Assembly (NCBI RefSeq): GCF_000026945.1
Contig: NC_012860.1
Span: forward strand, 2,666,001-2,730,000
Reading direction: 5' to 3'
Source of the DNA: Candida dubliniensis CD36
Taxonomy: Eukaryota > Ascomycota > Pichiomycetes > Serinales > Debaryomycetaceae
DNA length: 64,000 nucleotides
The translations under genes and the position numbers were made by a program. Below the pieces are notes generated by a model. It was not told where the DNA came from. It searched no databases and worked only from the letters and a program-made list of their open reading frames with translations. Shown one piece after another: positions 9,228-19,320 of this stretch (its first letter is position 1; the number at the start of each line of letters is the position of its first letter).

Positions 9228-12095
9228 ATGGCATTGGTATCTGCAGCACCATATTTGGCATTATTGGGAGAACCCGATTCAACTTTAAAATCGTATGCCT
9301 TATCATCTTTGAATCAAGTTGTTGATCAATTATGGGCCGAGATTGCTAATAATATTGTTGAATTGGAAGAGTTATATGAAGATGATTCATTTGATAGGAA
9401 AGAATTGGCAGCTTTGGTTATATCGAAAGTTTATTACAATTTAGGAGATTTCGATGCTGCTGTTAAATATGCATTATATGCTGGCAAAGAATTTAATTTG
9501 GAAGAAAAATCTCAATATATGGAAACCATTGTAAGTCAATGTATCAATTTGTACAACTCATTATCTCAACAAAAATTCAATGATCCAACAACAAATATTG
9601 ATATTCGTTTGACTGGCATTTTTGAAAAAATGTTGGACAAATGTTTGAAAACCAACGAAATAAAATTGTCATTAGGAGTTGCCTTGGAAAGTTATCGATT
9701 AGATTTAGTTGAATCCATTTTACAAGATCAAATAAAGAATAATGAAGAGCAAGCTTTAAATTTGATTAATTATGTATTGGTTTGTTCTAATAACACTGTT
9801 AGCAACACTAATTTTAGAGTACAAGTATTGAATTCCTTGATATCTTTATTATTGTCTTTGAAAAAGCATCAAGATTTTTTCACCATCATTAAAATCATTG
9901 TCCAATTGAACGACTCTGAATTAGCTGTCAAACTATTCCAAGAATTGATAAACCAAAATGAAGATTTAATTGCTTACCAAGCAGCATTTGATTTAGTCAA
10001 TGCTGCTTCTCAGGAATTATTGGATTTGGTGATGGAAAAATTGTCCAACAACACCACAGAATCTGAAACTGGAAGTTTGAAGAAAATTTTGAATATATTA
10101 TCTGGAGTGCCAACTTGTGATTTGGACAATACATTTTTATTCAAAAATAATAATGCCGATATCACTATTTTGAACAAGACCAAGAACTTGTTAGATGGCA
10201 GAAGCTCGATTTTCCATTCAGCAGTCACATTTGCCAATGCTTTTATGCATGCTGGTACTACTGATGATTCATTCTTTAGAAAAAATTTGGAATGGCTTGG
10301 TAGAGCAACCAATTGGTCCAAGTTTTCCGCTACTGCAGCATTGGGTGTTATTCATAAAGGTAATTTGTCACAAGGACGTACTATATTGAAACCATATTTG
10401 CCAGGATCATCTGGTTCAGCCAATAACAAAGGTGGTTCCTTATTTGCCCTTGGATTAATCTTTGCTGGCCATGGTAGAGAAGTCATTAAAACTTTGAAAT
10501 CATTTATTGACCAAAATGGTAATGCAGCAGGCTCAAATGATATTGATATTCAATTGCATGGGGCAGCTTTGGGTGCTGGTGTTGCTGGTATGGGTTCAAA
10601 AAGTGAAAGTCTTTACGAATCCTTGAAAGTTGTGTTGTATTCTGATTCAGCAATTTCATCCCAGGCTGCTGCTTTGAGTATGGGGTTAGTAATGTTGGGC
10701 TCAGGAAACGAAGAGGCTATCAATGATATGTTAACTTATGCCTTGGAAACTCAACACGAAAATATCATTCGAGGTTTAGCTATTGGTATTGCCTTGTTGA
10801 GTTATGGACGTGAAGAAAAAGCTGATCAAATTATTGATGAATTGATGAATGAAGAATCGTCGATTTTGAGATATGGAGGTGCATTCACTATTGCCTTGGC
10901 TTATGCTGGTACAGGAAACAACAATGCTATTAAAAAATTATTACATTTTGCTGTTTCCGATCCAAGTGATGATGTCAGAAGAGCTTCGGTTTTGAGTTTG
11001 GGTTTCGTACTTATTCGTGATTACACCGCAGCACCACAAATTGTTAAATTGTTATCACAATCGCATAACCCTCATGTAAGATATGGTACTGCTTTAGCGC
11101 TAGGTATATCTTGTGCTGGAAGAGCTTATCCTGCTGCAATTGAAGTATTAGAGCCATTGACTAAAGATGCCGTTGATTTTGTAAGGCAAGGTGCATTAAT
11201 GGCTAGTTCTATGATTTTGATTCAACAAAATGAATTTATTTATCCAAAGGTTAAAGAATTCACTAAGCAATACGCAGATACTATCAAAAACAAGCATGAA
11301 GATGCATTGGCTAAATTTGGAGCTACTTTGGCACAAGGTATAATAGATGCAGGAGGAAGAAACTCAACCATAAATTTGGAAAACTCGCAAACAAACACGT
11401 TGAATACAAAGGCAATTGTTGGTTTGACATTATTTGTGCAATCATGGTACTGGTTCCCATTGGCTCATTTCTTATCTTTATCATTTGCTCCTACTTCGAT
11501 CATTGGTGTAAGAGGACAAGATTTGAAGGCCCCTAAATTTGAATTGAATTGTCACGCCAATCCAGAATATTTCCAATATCCTCCAAAAGTAGAAGAGGCC
11601 AAAGAGAAGCAACCAGACAAATTGGCCACAGCCGTGTTATCGACAACTGCTAAAGCTAAAACTAGAGCTAAAAAGAAACAATCTCAGAAAGAAGGTGGTG
11701 ATATCAAAGCTGAAGATAAGATGGATGTTGACGAAGAAACGAAACCAAAAGTTGAAGCAAAGGAAACTAATAATGATGATGAAAAGAAAGAAACGAAAAA
11801 ACAGCCAACTTCAGATGAACCAGTAACTGTTCGTTATGCCAGAAATCCCTACAAAATTTCAAATTTGTCTAGAGTATTACCAGTACAATCTAATTTTATT
11901 TCTTTTATCAAAGACGATAGGTTTGTTCCAGTAAGAAAGTATCGTGGATTGAGTGGTATAGTGGTATTGGAAGATAACAAACCAGAAGAGAAAGTTGAGT
12001 TTATCAAGACAGTCAGACAATTGAATATCACTGAAGCACCAGTGCCCGAACCATTTACATTGAGTGGTGAAGATTTGCAGCAAGATGACGAATAA
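9228..12095 (+). CDS. RPN2: 26S proteasome regulatory subunit Rpn2
   Basis: Largest non-ATPase subunit of the 19S base and scaffold for Rpn13 and the ATPase ring, in nucleus and cytoplasm. The 955 residues match the family length. An N-terminal helical region (1-340) leads into proteasome/cyclosome repeats (about 365-770), seen as repeated Gly/Ala-rich helix pairs such as GAALGAGVAGMGS and YGTALALGISCAGR. A charged KEKE-type linker follows (about 800-870), then a conserved C-terminal domain. The TAA stop runs directly into a (TAAA)n repeat that supplies further stops. Confidence 0.96.
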   Translation: MALVSAAPYLALLGEPDSTLKSYALSSLNQVVDQLWAEIANNIVELEELYEDDSFDRKELAALVISKVYYNLGDFDAAVKYALYAGKEFNLEEKSQYMETIVSQCINLYNSLSQQKFNDPTTNIDIRLTGIFEKMLDKCLKTNEIKLSLGVALESYRLDLVESILQDQIKNNEEQALNLINYVLVCSNNTVSNTNFRVQVLNSLISLLLSLKKHQDFFTIIKIIVQLNDSELAVKLFQELINQNEDLIAYQAAFDLVNAASQELLDLVMEKLSNNTTESETGSLKKILNILSGVPTCDLDNTFLFKNNNADITILNKTKNLLDGRSSIFHSAVTFANAFMHAGTTDDSFFRKNLEWLGRATNWSKFSATAALGVIHKGNLSQGRTILKPYLPGSSGSANNKGGSLFALGLIFAGHGREVIKTLKSFIDQNGNAAGSNDIDIQLHGAALGAGVAGMGSKSESLYESLKVVLYSDSAISSQAAALSMGLVMLGSGNEEAINDMLTYALETQHENIIRGLAIGIALLSYGREEKADQIIDELMNEESSILRYGGAFTIALAYAGTGNNNAIKKLLHFAVSDPSDDVRRASVLSLGFVLIRDYTAAPQIVKLLSQSHNPHVRYGTALALGISCAGRAYPAAIEVLEPLTKDAVDFVRQGALMASSMILIQQNEFIYPKVKEFTKQYADTIKNKHEDALAKFGATLAQGIIDAGGRNSTINLENSQTNTLNTKAIVGLTLFVQSWYWFPLAHFLSLSFAPTSIIGVRGQDLKAPKFELNCHANPEYFQYPPKVEEAKEKQPDKLATAVLSTTAKAKTRAKKKQSQKEGGDIKAEDKMDVDEETKPKVEAKETNNDDEKKETKKQPTSDEPVTVRYARNPYKISNLSRVLPVQSNFISFIKDDRFVPVRKYRGLSGIVVLEDNKPEEKVEFIKTVRQLNITEAPVPEPFTLSGEDLQQDDE

Positions 12096-12268
12096 ATAAA
12101 TAAATAAATAAATATTGTCACAAAATGTATAGATTGAAATGATCATAAATAAATGTATAAGAGTTTTCACAAAAGATAAAATAAATTGTAGGATTCATTA
12201 GAGACTGGGGTGTTTCCAATGGAGGTCAAGTCCAAAATTTCACTCAATTGTTAAATCTATATTTACTT

Positions 12269-12991
12269 CTATGAACAATCTAAGAATTTGGGGTTTGTAA
12301 TACAAGCAATTTCAAGACTTTTTTTATCAAGCAATATAAATTTTGGGAAAAAGGACCAACCCTTTTTTTTGGATTTTTTTAAACCAAATTTTGTAAATTT
12401 CACTTCACGTTGTTTAACCTTATCAATTGCAAAACTTTTTACTAATATGGCAACTTGTAAATGATTTCCAGCATTAATTTCACAAGTTATACTTCCACCA
12501 ATACCAAAACTACCAACTAATTCATTTTTAAATGCTGGACCAATTCCACCCAAGAAATTACTAAAATCCAACCTTGCATTACCACCAGATCCAATATCCA
12601 TTGACCAACCTTGTTTATAAGTTGCTCGATTCTGGGAATGATTGGGTATACAATTTTTAAACCTGGCCCATGTTTGAGATTGAGATACACTGATTGCATC
12701 TTCATATGATACTTCAATATATTTTGTGGATGATTTTGTCGTTTTTGAGAGTTGGTGAAATATATTATCGACAATTTGATCGTTGAAAATATATGAATTA
12801 GTTGAAATGACTTGAATCACTTTGTTGTTATCTAGTTCTGATATGTTAATATCCTGATATTTGTCGACTTGTATCATATTAGACTTGTAGGTCAATAATA
12901 ACTCAGTGTTTATAGTGGTCGGTTTTACATATGGCAAAATGTCTAATCCCAAGGCAATCGTTATTATGCTAAATATGACTATTATCTTCAT
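12269..12991 (-). CDS. small secreted protein, unknown function
   Basis: Unrecognised. The first ATG of this frame is at 12991; the frame is open for seven codons upstream without an ATG. That start gives 240 residues beginning with a textbook signal peptide: Lys2, then the hydrophobic core IIVIFSIITIALG (3-15). No other membrane segment and no obvious GPI signal at the C-terminus (KFLDCS). The middle (about 130-175) is Gly-rich with GSGGNARLDFSNFLGG and FGIGGSITCEINAG, which looks like beta-strand repeats. A basic run near 200-210 resembles a processing or nuclear-type cluster. It lies tail-to-tail with RPN2 and next to a Candida-type LRR gene, which suggests a lineage-restricted secreted factor. 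That role is an inference. Confidence 0.65.
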   Translation of the reverse strand: MKIIVIFSIITIALGLDILPYVKPTTINTELLLTYKSNMIQVDKYQDINISELDNNKVIQVISTNSYIFNDQIVDNIFHQLSKTTKSSTKYIEVSYEDAISVSQSQTWARFKNCIPNHSQNRATYKQGWSMDIGSGGNARLDFSNFLGGIGPAFKNELVGSFGIGGSITCEINAGNHLQVAILVKSFAIDKVKQREVKFTKFGLKKSKKKGWSFFPKFILLDKKSLEIACITNPKFLDCS

Positions 12992-13080
12992 ATAACTTGA
13001 ATTAAAACTCACTCAATGCAATGCCGGTAACTTTTCAAGAAACACTACAATAAATTCAATGCTTTTATTAGTGGCATACC

Positions 13081-13107
13081 AAAAAAAAAAAAAAAAAAAA
13101 AAAAAAA
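13081..13107. repeat. A27 homopolymer
   Basis: 27 consecutive A on the plus strand, just past the 3' end of the minus-strand LRR gene. It forms an A27...T27 pair with 15069-15095 around that gene. Confidence 0.9.
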
Positions 13108-13136
13108 TAGCGATCCCGATTGCAAAGTACCCACAG

Positions 13137-15017
13137 CTACCCTCTATAAGTTAATTGCCGTAAATAATGGAAGCTATTCACTTTGAATTTTTTATTTCTA
13201 ATTTTAATGTTTAATCCCAATTCCAATTTTTCATAGAATGCCTCTATTGATTCTTTATTCCTGCTTTTGGAACATATACGATTATAATTAAGATTCAAAA
13301 TGTATAATCTGCAAGGTTCGTCATCATCTCGAATGATCTTGATATCGTCAATTGTGTTCTCTGCTAAATTCAACTCGTATAAATGTTTAAGACTTTTCAG
13401 TAGATAAAAGGAACCTGTTAGTGAATTGTTTGAAAGATCTAAAGATTTCATGAGTGGTGGGAGATTTAATTCTTCAGATATCTTTTCAATGGAACAACCA
13501 CCAAATCTTAATTCAACAAGTTGAAAATCTTTATTATATATCTCGTTGAATAATGGCCAACTATTGGAAAGTTCATCAATTAAATTGAAACCCAAATTGA
13601 AATTCCTTAAACTATTTGGAGGAATCCATTGTCGAAGATTATCAATTCGGTTTGAATACAAATCTAAATCTTGCAAATTAACTAAATCTGTCCAATTCTT
13701 GTTGATATCGTTATATGAGGTCAAATCCTGAATTGCATTCCCACTCAAAGCTAACTCAACTAATGATTTGGGGAATTTGAAATAGAACAATGTCAGTAAA
13801 TTGCAATGAGTCATATTCAATTTTTCTAAATTTTCAGAGAATTCCAAATAATTTTTAACTGTTTGAGGTGGTGAAAAATTGCAACCAACCATTTGCAAAT
13901 ATTTCATATTTTTCGGAAACAGATAAAAATCGTCATTATTATTCACCACCAAAGTCTTAAACCTATTGTATGATAAATCTAAAACCTCTATGGAATCAGG
14001 TAAGTTTATCAAACATGCAATATTAGTGATCCTGCTTGATTTTAACCTTAATGTTTTCAAGTTTTTTGGCCATTCGGTGATAGCAGCTATAGAAGCATTT
14101 GTTAACTCATTTCTGTCTAGTAACAAGTTAGTCAAGTTTTGTGGCCATCCAAATTCAAGATCACTTATTTCCGAAATTGGGTTTTCCGAAACGTCTAAAG
14201 TTGTTAAAGTAGAAGGTAAAGCTTTTAAACTAACCTCTGTGAGATTGTTATTAGTCAACATCAATGTCGTTAGATTGTTGCTACTAATTTGTGAATGAAT
14301 GCTTTCAAGTTGTGATATATTGGCCAAATTAAAATATAGCTCCCTCGTGGAGACTGGAACTTCGACAGTTGTGATATCAACTTTTGATTCCCACGATAAA
14401 TCCAATGATTCAAGTATACGAGGGAACTTTATTCCAGTCCAATTCACAATACCATGTTTCAAAAGTATAATATTATTCAAACTTGGATGATTAATTATGG
14501 AATTGTTGTTCTGCAAAAACAGAATGCATTTGGTTAAAGAAACTCCTGAAAAATGGATCTTTGTTAAATTATTGAATTGAAATAATAACTCGAGATTGGA
14601 AGGACTTATTTCCTTACTTTCTAATGCAATTTCAATAGATTCAATTTGAAGTAACCAAGACTTGAAACTAGTAAGTAAATCCTCAACAGCTTGCCAATCG
14701 CCACCACTCATGAGTAATATTTTCTTGGGAATAAATCGAAAAGAGTTTTCTTTGATAAATGTACTGATCTGATAATATCCTTTAAATGTTGTCAATTCCG
14801 ATTTTTGAGCTGATATGTGATTCATATAGGGTCGTTTAGTTGGAGATATTAGAAATTGGAGGTCATTACGATTGTATAGAGTGCCAATAACGATATCTTG
14901 TACGATGGGAATTTTTATTAACCAGTCGATTACATATTCTAGGGACAATTTCTCTGTTATTAGTAAAATTATATCATCTGGTAATTTGGGGAAATATTCC
15001 AATAAAAAATCAGTCAT
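13137..15017 (-). CDS. leucine-rich-repeat protein (Candida IFA-like family)
   Basis: 626 residues with ATG at 15017. The N-terminus (about 10-50) has an F-box-like segment, LPDDIILLITEKLSLEYVID. The rest is about 15-18 irregular leucine-rich repeats of 21-24 residues, for example LTTLMLTNNNLTEVSLKALP and IEVLDLSYNRFKTL. No signal peptide or membrane segment. The layout matches a family of LRR proteins expanded in Candida and annotated as IFA; that assignment is from memory. F-box plus LRR would suggest an SCF substrate adaptor, but I cannot confirm the F-box. A T27 tract lies 52 bp upstream of the start and an A27 tract 30 bp past the stop (plus-strand view). Confidence 0.75.
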   Translation of the reverse strand: MTDFLLEYFPKLPDDIILLITEKLSLEYVIDWLIKIPIVQDIVIGTLYNRNDLQFLISPTKRPYMNHISAQKSELTTFKGYYQISTFIKENSFRFIPKKILLMSGGDWQAVEDLLTSFKSWLLQIESIEIALESKEISPSNLELLFQFNNLTKIHFSGVSLTKCILFLQNNNSIINHPSLNNIILLKHGIVNWTGIKFPRILESLDLSWESKVDITTVEVPVSTRELYFNLANISQLESIHSQISSNNLTTLMLTNNNLTEVSLKALPSTLTTLDVSENPISEISDLEFGWPQNLTNLLLDRNELTNASIAAITEWPKNLKTLRLKSSRITNIACLINLPDSIEVLDLSYNRFKTLVVNNNDDFYLFPKNMKYLQMVGCNFSPPQTVKNYLEFSENLEKLNMTHCNLLTLFYFKFPKSLVELALSGNAIQDLTSYNDINKNWTDLVNLQDLDLYSNRIDNLRQWIPPNSLRNFNLGFNLIDELSNSWPLFNEIYNKDFQLVELRFGGCSIEKISEELNLPPLMKSLDLSNNSLTGSFYLLKSLKHLYELNLAENTIDDIKIIRDDDEPCRLYILNLNYNRICSKSRNKESIEAFYEKLELGLNIKIRNKKFKVNSFHYLRQLTYRG

Positions 15018-15803
15018 ATTCTTCTTTACCAGTGGGCTTTCTTATTAGAGTAAGAACAACTGCTAGTCTTTTTTTTTTTTTTTTTTTTTTTTTTTGAATG
15101 TGTTTTAACTTTTTTTGTTAGATTACGAGATGAAACCTAATTAGTAATCAACTAATATTGATTCTTGTGATTAATCCTAACAATGCTAATTTGTGTTTCT
15201 AAAAAGTGCTAAATAGAACAAATCTGATTAGATTTGATAAAAAGATGAAGACTATGTTGTTGTTATGTTTAATAGAGTTTTGAGTTTATTTTCACTCTTT
15301 TTTGGGTAAATTTTTGCATGCAAAAAGATTCATTCCTCAAGATTGTCATAAATTATGATTAATTAAAAAAGTCAGATACAAATAGAATTACCCCCACCCC
15401 TTACTTTATAATCAACAGTAATATGGAAGCACTTATTCTATTAAAATAGTAAAAGTAGGATGGATCATACAAGGCAGGTGATGGTCTCACAATCTATATA
15501 ATCGCGGTAATAATGAAAAACCCCAACGGAAATAGAAGGAAAGATCTTTGATATGGGCTTAGGCGCGTTCCAACATTAGAATAAAATTAGTTATGATGAT
15601 AAAGCGTGTGCGTGTATACTCTCACAAAGATCAATTGTTTCTCTTTTTTTTTTTTTCTTGTCCTTCTTCTTCTTGATTCCCAAATCCTTTTCCCACGGAA
15701 ACTTATTTCATGGTATGTTTTTCTTTTTCTTTTTCTTTTTCTTTTTTTCAATTTCATTTCATTTCTTTCATTTCTTTCTTTCGATAATTTGAATTATTCT
15801 TAT
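15018..15803. other. intergenic region between the LRR gene and LCB4
   Basis: About 790 bp between divergent genes. It holds T27 at 15069-15095, then AT-rich sequence, then a pyrimidine-rich leader directly before LCB4 (15640-15790). An ATG at 15606 is in frame with LCB4, but the 66 residues between are Phe/Leu repeats from T-rich leader DNA. I treat them as untranslated. Confidence 0.6.
15069..15095. repeat. T27 homopolymer
   Basis: 27 consecutive T on the plus strand, upstream of the LRR gene start. Together with A27 at 13081-13107 it makes an inverted pair flanking that gene. Confidence 0.9.
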
Positions 15804-17396
15804 ATGTCTTCCTCATCTACTCCTCAAGCGACTGGTTTGCAGATGAGTGATAGTATCAAATCATCGACAGATAGATTATTATACCGCAAAAATGATATTA
15901 TCGGGGCCACATTAAGTTCGGATAACGGAATTTATTTATCCGGTCAATCTTTACAACACCTTCCAAAACATGAAGAATCAATTTTTGATACTTTGAGTGC
16001 TTGTTATAAATCCCCTGACAACACAATAGAATCAGATTTCATCCCATTTAAAAATATATTAAACGTGGAATCGATTACAGGCAGTATTGCCGATGAAGAT
16101 GAAGTTACCAATTCCAATTTATTAGAGATTACTTATACTTTACCATTCCTGGATTTAAATCACGACTTGAAGCTTGAAAAAATAAAAATCGATATAGAAA
16201 GCGGTCCCGAAATCCCCCCTTCTCTTGCTGAATTTGTATTATTGCAATCATATGAAAAAAGCATTATCCGGCCTTCCATTTTGGTATTGATAAATCCTCA
16301 CGGAGGTCAAGGAAATGCCAAAACTATTTATAAAGATAAAATTTTGCCTGTATTACAAGCCGCTCATGCTAACATTACGTATTTTGAAACAAAATATCAC
16401 GGGCACGCTACAGAGATTGCACGAGAGTTGGATGTCAATGATTATGATATAATTGTTTGTTGTTCTGGAGATGGGATACCTCATGAAGTTATTAATGGCT
16501 TCTATCTTCGGCCAGATAAAGGTGTACTGGCATTCAACAAAATCGCTGTTACTCAATTACCTTGTGGGTCAGGGAATGCATTGAGTTTGAGTACACATGG
16601 TAGTAAAAATGCATCAGTTGCAACTCTTCATATGTTGAAAGCTCATAAGACAAAATTAGATTTGATGGCTATTACTCAAGGTACAGGAAGTGAAAAGATA
16701 ACAAAATTATCTTTTTTAAGTCAATGTTATGGTATTATTGCTGATTCTGATATTGGAACCGAACATTTACGTTGGTTGGGTCCTATAAGATTTGAACTTG
16801 GAGTGATACAAAAAGTGTTTTCTGGGGCAAAATATCCATGTGATTTATTTGTGAAATACAAATACGATAACAATTCAGAAATCTTAAGTCATGTAAACGA
16901 TTACTTGACCAATAATGATAATAAGAACGAGCTACCTATTATCACTGAAAAAGACTTACAAATAACGAGCCCAGATTTGGATCAGCCTGTGCCTAATGAT
17001 TGGAAACGTATTCCTAATGAAATTTCCCACAATTTGAATATATTATATGTTGGCAAAATGCCATTCGTGTCTGCAGATACTCAATTTTTCCCAGCTGCGC
17101 TACCGAATGACGGTTCAATGGATATGATTGTCACCGATTCCAACAATTCTATATGGAAATTGACGTCGATATTGATGGCAGTGGAAAGTGGGAAACATAT
17201 TGATGATGAAAAAGTGTACCATACAAAGGTTTTAAGTTATCGTTTGATACCAAATATCAAAGATGATAGTAAACACTATATATCCATTGATGGTGAAGAT
17301 TTCCCATTTGAACCTTTCCAAGTTGAAATATTACCAGGAGTGTTGACAGGATTACTACAGGATGGGAACTTTGTGGAAACATCATTTACCAAATAG
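15804..17396 (+). CDS. LCB4: sphingoid long-chain base kinase
   Basis: Phosphorylates dihydrosphingosine and phytosphingosine at C1 using ATP, in ceramide/LCB-phosphate metabolism at ER and membranes. The chosen ATG (15804, MSSSSTPQ) gives 530 residues. The diacylglycerol-kinase catalytic domain starts at about 155 with VLINPHGGQGNAK. The nucleotide-binding motif CCSGDGIPHEVINGF lies near 218-232, followed by LPCGSGNALS near 253-262. The conserved C-terminal segments around SIDGEDFPFEPFQVEILPG are present. S. cerevisiae Lcb4 and Lcb5 are longer (about 620-690) because of N-terminal extensions. Only one such gene is visible here. An in-frame upstream ATG at 15606 would add an implausible Phe-rich leader. 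Confidence 0.93.
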   Translation: MSSSSTPQATGLQMSDSIKSSTDRLLYRKNDIIGATLSSDNGIYLSGQSLQHLPKHEESIFDTLSACYKSPDNTIESDFIPFKNILNVESITGSIADEDEVTNSNLLEITYTLPFLDLNHDLKLEKIKIDIESGPEIPPSLAEFVLLQSYEKSIIRPSILVLINPHGGQGNAKTIYKDKILPVLQAAHANITYFETKYHGHATEIARELDVNDYDIIVCCSGDGIPHEVINGFYLRPDKGVLAFNKIAVTQLPCGSGNALSLSTHGSKNASVATLHMLKAHKTKLDLMAITQGTGSEKITKLSFLSQCYGIIADSDIGTEHLRWLGPIRFELGVIQKVFSGAKYPCDLFVKYKYDNNSEILSHVNDYLTNNDNKNELPIITEKDLQITSPDLDQPVPNDWKRIPNEISHNLNILYVGKMPFVSADTQFFPAALPNDGSMDMIVTDSNNSIWKLTSILMAVESGKHIDDEKVYHTKVLSYRLIPNIKDDSKHYISIDGEDFPFEPFQVEILPGVLTGLLQDGNFVETSFTK

Positions 17397-17542
17397 AACT
17401 AGAATTCCTATTATACATACATACACAATACATGGCTTTTTTTGCACGACGATACTCTCTTACCCTCTTAACACTTTGTAAATATTAGTTTTATTTTTTT
17501 TTTTTTTTTGCAACTAAATAGTTATATAATACTTATTGTACA

Positions 17543-18898
17543 TTATTTTATAATTCTACTAGGTCTACTACCCATAACTACTTCCTCGTTGATGAAGTCC
17601 ATCAAAAGATCGAATACATCCAGTAATTTTTTAATAAAAATGAGGTCATCTTGTTTTAATAATTTCCTCTGATAGAATTCCTTAATCAAAGCTCTAAAGA
17701 AAGCCAAGTTTTCTGCCGGTAAATATTGTAATTTCTCCATACTAGTCCAAATACGCATTAACAATGAATGCATACTATTATGATAAATTTCATTAGAATC
17801 TTTAGTTTGTTTAAGCACATTTAATAATGATAGATATCTATTTTCATAAACCTTATCGAGATAGCAATTAGCAGAACTATCAGTAAATAACCAATCATAT
17901 AAGGAATCATAAGTTGTTGTCAGAACTCCCTTTAACGTTTCCATAGTGGATGCATCTTTAGCCAATAATTTCTCATTGATATCTTTTACCAATTTCAATT
18001 CCACCAACAAGGAATCAATGGTTTTTCCAGTTTCCAGCTCTAATGATTTCAATTTACTGGCATATTTAGATCTACTGGATGTTAATTGAGAAGATAATTT
18101 ATCAATTTTATTTTCCTTTTCCTTGGTGAGTTTTTTCAAAGTGGTATTCTTTGTTTCCAATGATTTGTTTTCAGTAGTTAATTCACCAACTTTAATTTCA
18201 AGTTTTTGTAATTCAGCTATATTCTGTAATAATTTAAGATTTTCCAGTTTTTGTTTTTCTTCTCCTTCTTTAACTTGAAATACCTCTTGATTTAAAGCAA
18301 GAATCCGACTTTGTAATTCTTTAGTTTTTGCTGCACTTTCAATTTCATGACTACCAAGTTCCCGGTCCAACATTGTGACGGTTTTATATATATCATGGTT
18401 TTGTCTTTTAATCTCTTTATTTTCATTTACAACACGTTCCGCGTCAGCTTTTTGATTGTTCACAGTAATTATCAATGTTTCATTATCATTTTTCAACTGA
18501 GCATTGGTTTTCAATTCCAGAGAATATTTCAACTGCAAAGCTTTAATACCACTTATAATAACACACATAACCTCTTGCTCTGAATTATGAGCATCTGGAT
18601 TTATTTTCAAACACTCACATATTGATCGTAATCCATTTTGAATTGTTGATTTAAAAACATCTGATTGGTTGCAAAAAACATTTCCATCACGAAATGAATC
18701 GTTACTCTTACTTTGATCGATAAAACGTACCACATTTATTGATTTTGCTGAAGCTATTGTTCCTGAATAAATGTTACTGGATGCAAAGCTGTCCAGTATA
18801 CTTAGATTAGCTCTTCTTTCCATCTTGTCGACAATCTCTGGCCGCAACTCAGTGATGTTCTTTTTTAATTTGGGAATCCTATCAATTGTTTCTTCCAT
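17543..18898 (-). CDS. coiled-coil protein, unknown function
   Basis: 451 residues from ATG at 18898; family not recognised. A globular-looking N-terminus (1-130) is followed by long coiled coil (about 130-320) rich in Lys, Glu and Leu heptads (for example LETKNTTLKKLTKEKENKID). The C-terminal domain (about 330-445) is helical, with aromatic-rich stretches such as YDSLYDWLF and LPAENLAFFRALIKEFYQRK. The shape is typical of spindle-pole, kinetochore or tethering proteins, but nothing diagnostic supports a choice. No signal or membrane segment. It lies tail-to-tail with LCB4 (146 bp). Confidence 0.7.
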   Translation of the reverse strand: MEETIDRIPKLKKNITELRPEIVDKMERRANLSILDSFASSNIYSGTIASAKSINVVRFIDQSKSNDSFRDGNVFCNQSDVFKSTIQNGLRSICECLKINPDAHNSEQEVMCVIISGIKALQLKYSLELKTNAQLKNDNETLIITVNNQKADAERVVNENKEIKRQNHDIYKTVTMLDRELGSHEIESAAKTKELQSRILALNQEVFQVKEGEEKQKLENLKLLQNIAELQKLEIKVGELTTENKSLETKNTTLKKLTKEKENKIDKLSSQLTSSRSKYASKLKSLELETGKTIDSLLVELKLVKDINEKLLAKDASTMETLKGVLTTTYDSLYDWLFTDSSANCYLDKVYENRYLSLLNVLKQTKDSNEIYHNSMHSLLMRIWTSMEKLQYLPAENLAFFRALIKEFYQRKLLKQDDLIFIKKLLDVFDLLMDFINEEVVMGSRPSRIIK

Positions 18899-19320
18899 GG
18901 TGATATAATTGAACGATTATATTGATAACACAGTTGAGTCTGATGCTACTGCAAAATATTAAAAAAAAAAAAAAGATAAATGTAATGGTGAAACTGTTGT
19001 TTATTTGTAATAAAAAGTTTGAAGTGTTCTAGGGAACAGGAATTTCACAAATGCTAAGGAAGGATCAGTATCAAGAGCCTACAAAAAAAAAAAGAGACAG
19101 GACATACGTAATCACTGAACACAAACACAACCAACAAATTTGTGTAACGCATAACAAAATTTCTCAATAAATAAATAAATAAATAAATACTAATATAATT
19201 GTATAAACCAAAACAACTGACAGTTAACTAGATGACACTACATCGATTTAGGAAGAAATAAACAAACAACACTAAAAAACATAAATATAACGGGAAACAA
19301 CTGTAGAAAATAAAACCCTG
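18899..19320. other. intergenic region with (AATA)n repeat
   Basis: 422 bp between the coiled-coil gene start and the PXA2 stop. It contains A runs near 18960 and 19082 and an (AATA)6 tract at 19166-19189. No gene seen. Confidence 0.6.

Noticed and set aside
15606..15803. In-frame upstream ATG adding 66 residues to LCB4
   Set aside because: The added stretch is Phe/Leu repeats from T-rich leader DNA and is not typical of the family; the ATG at 15804 begins normal protein sequence.
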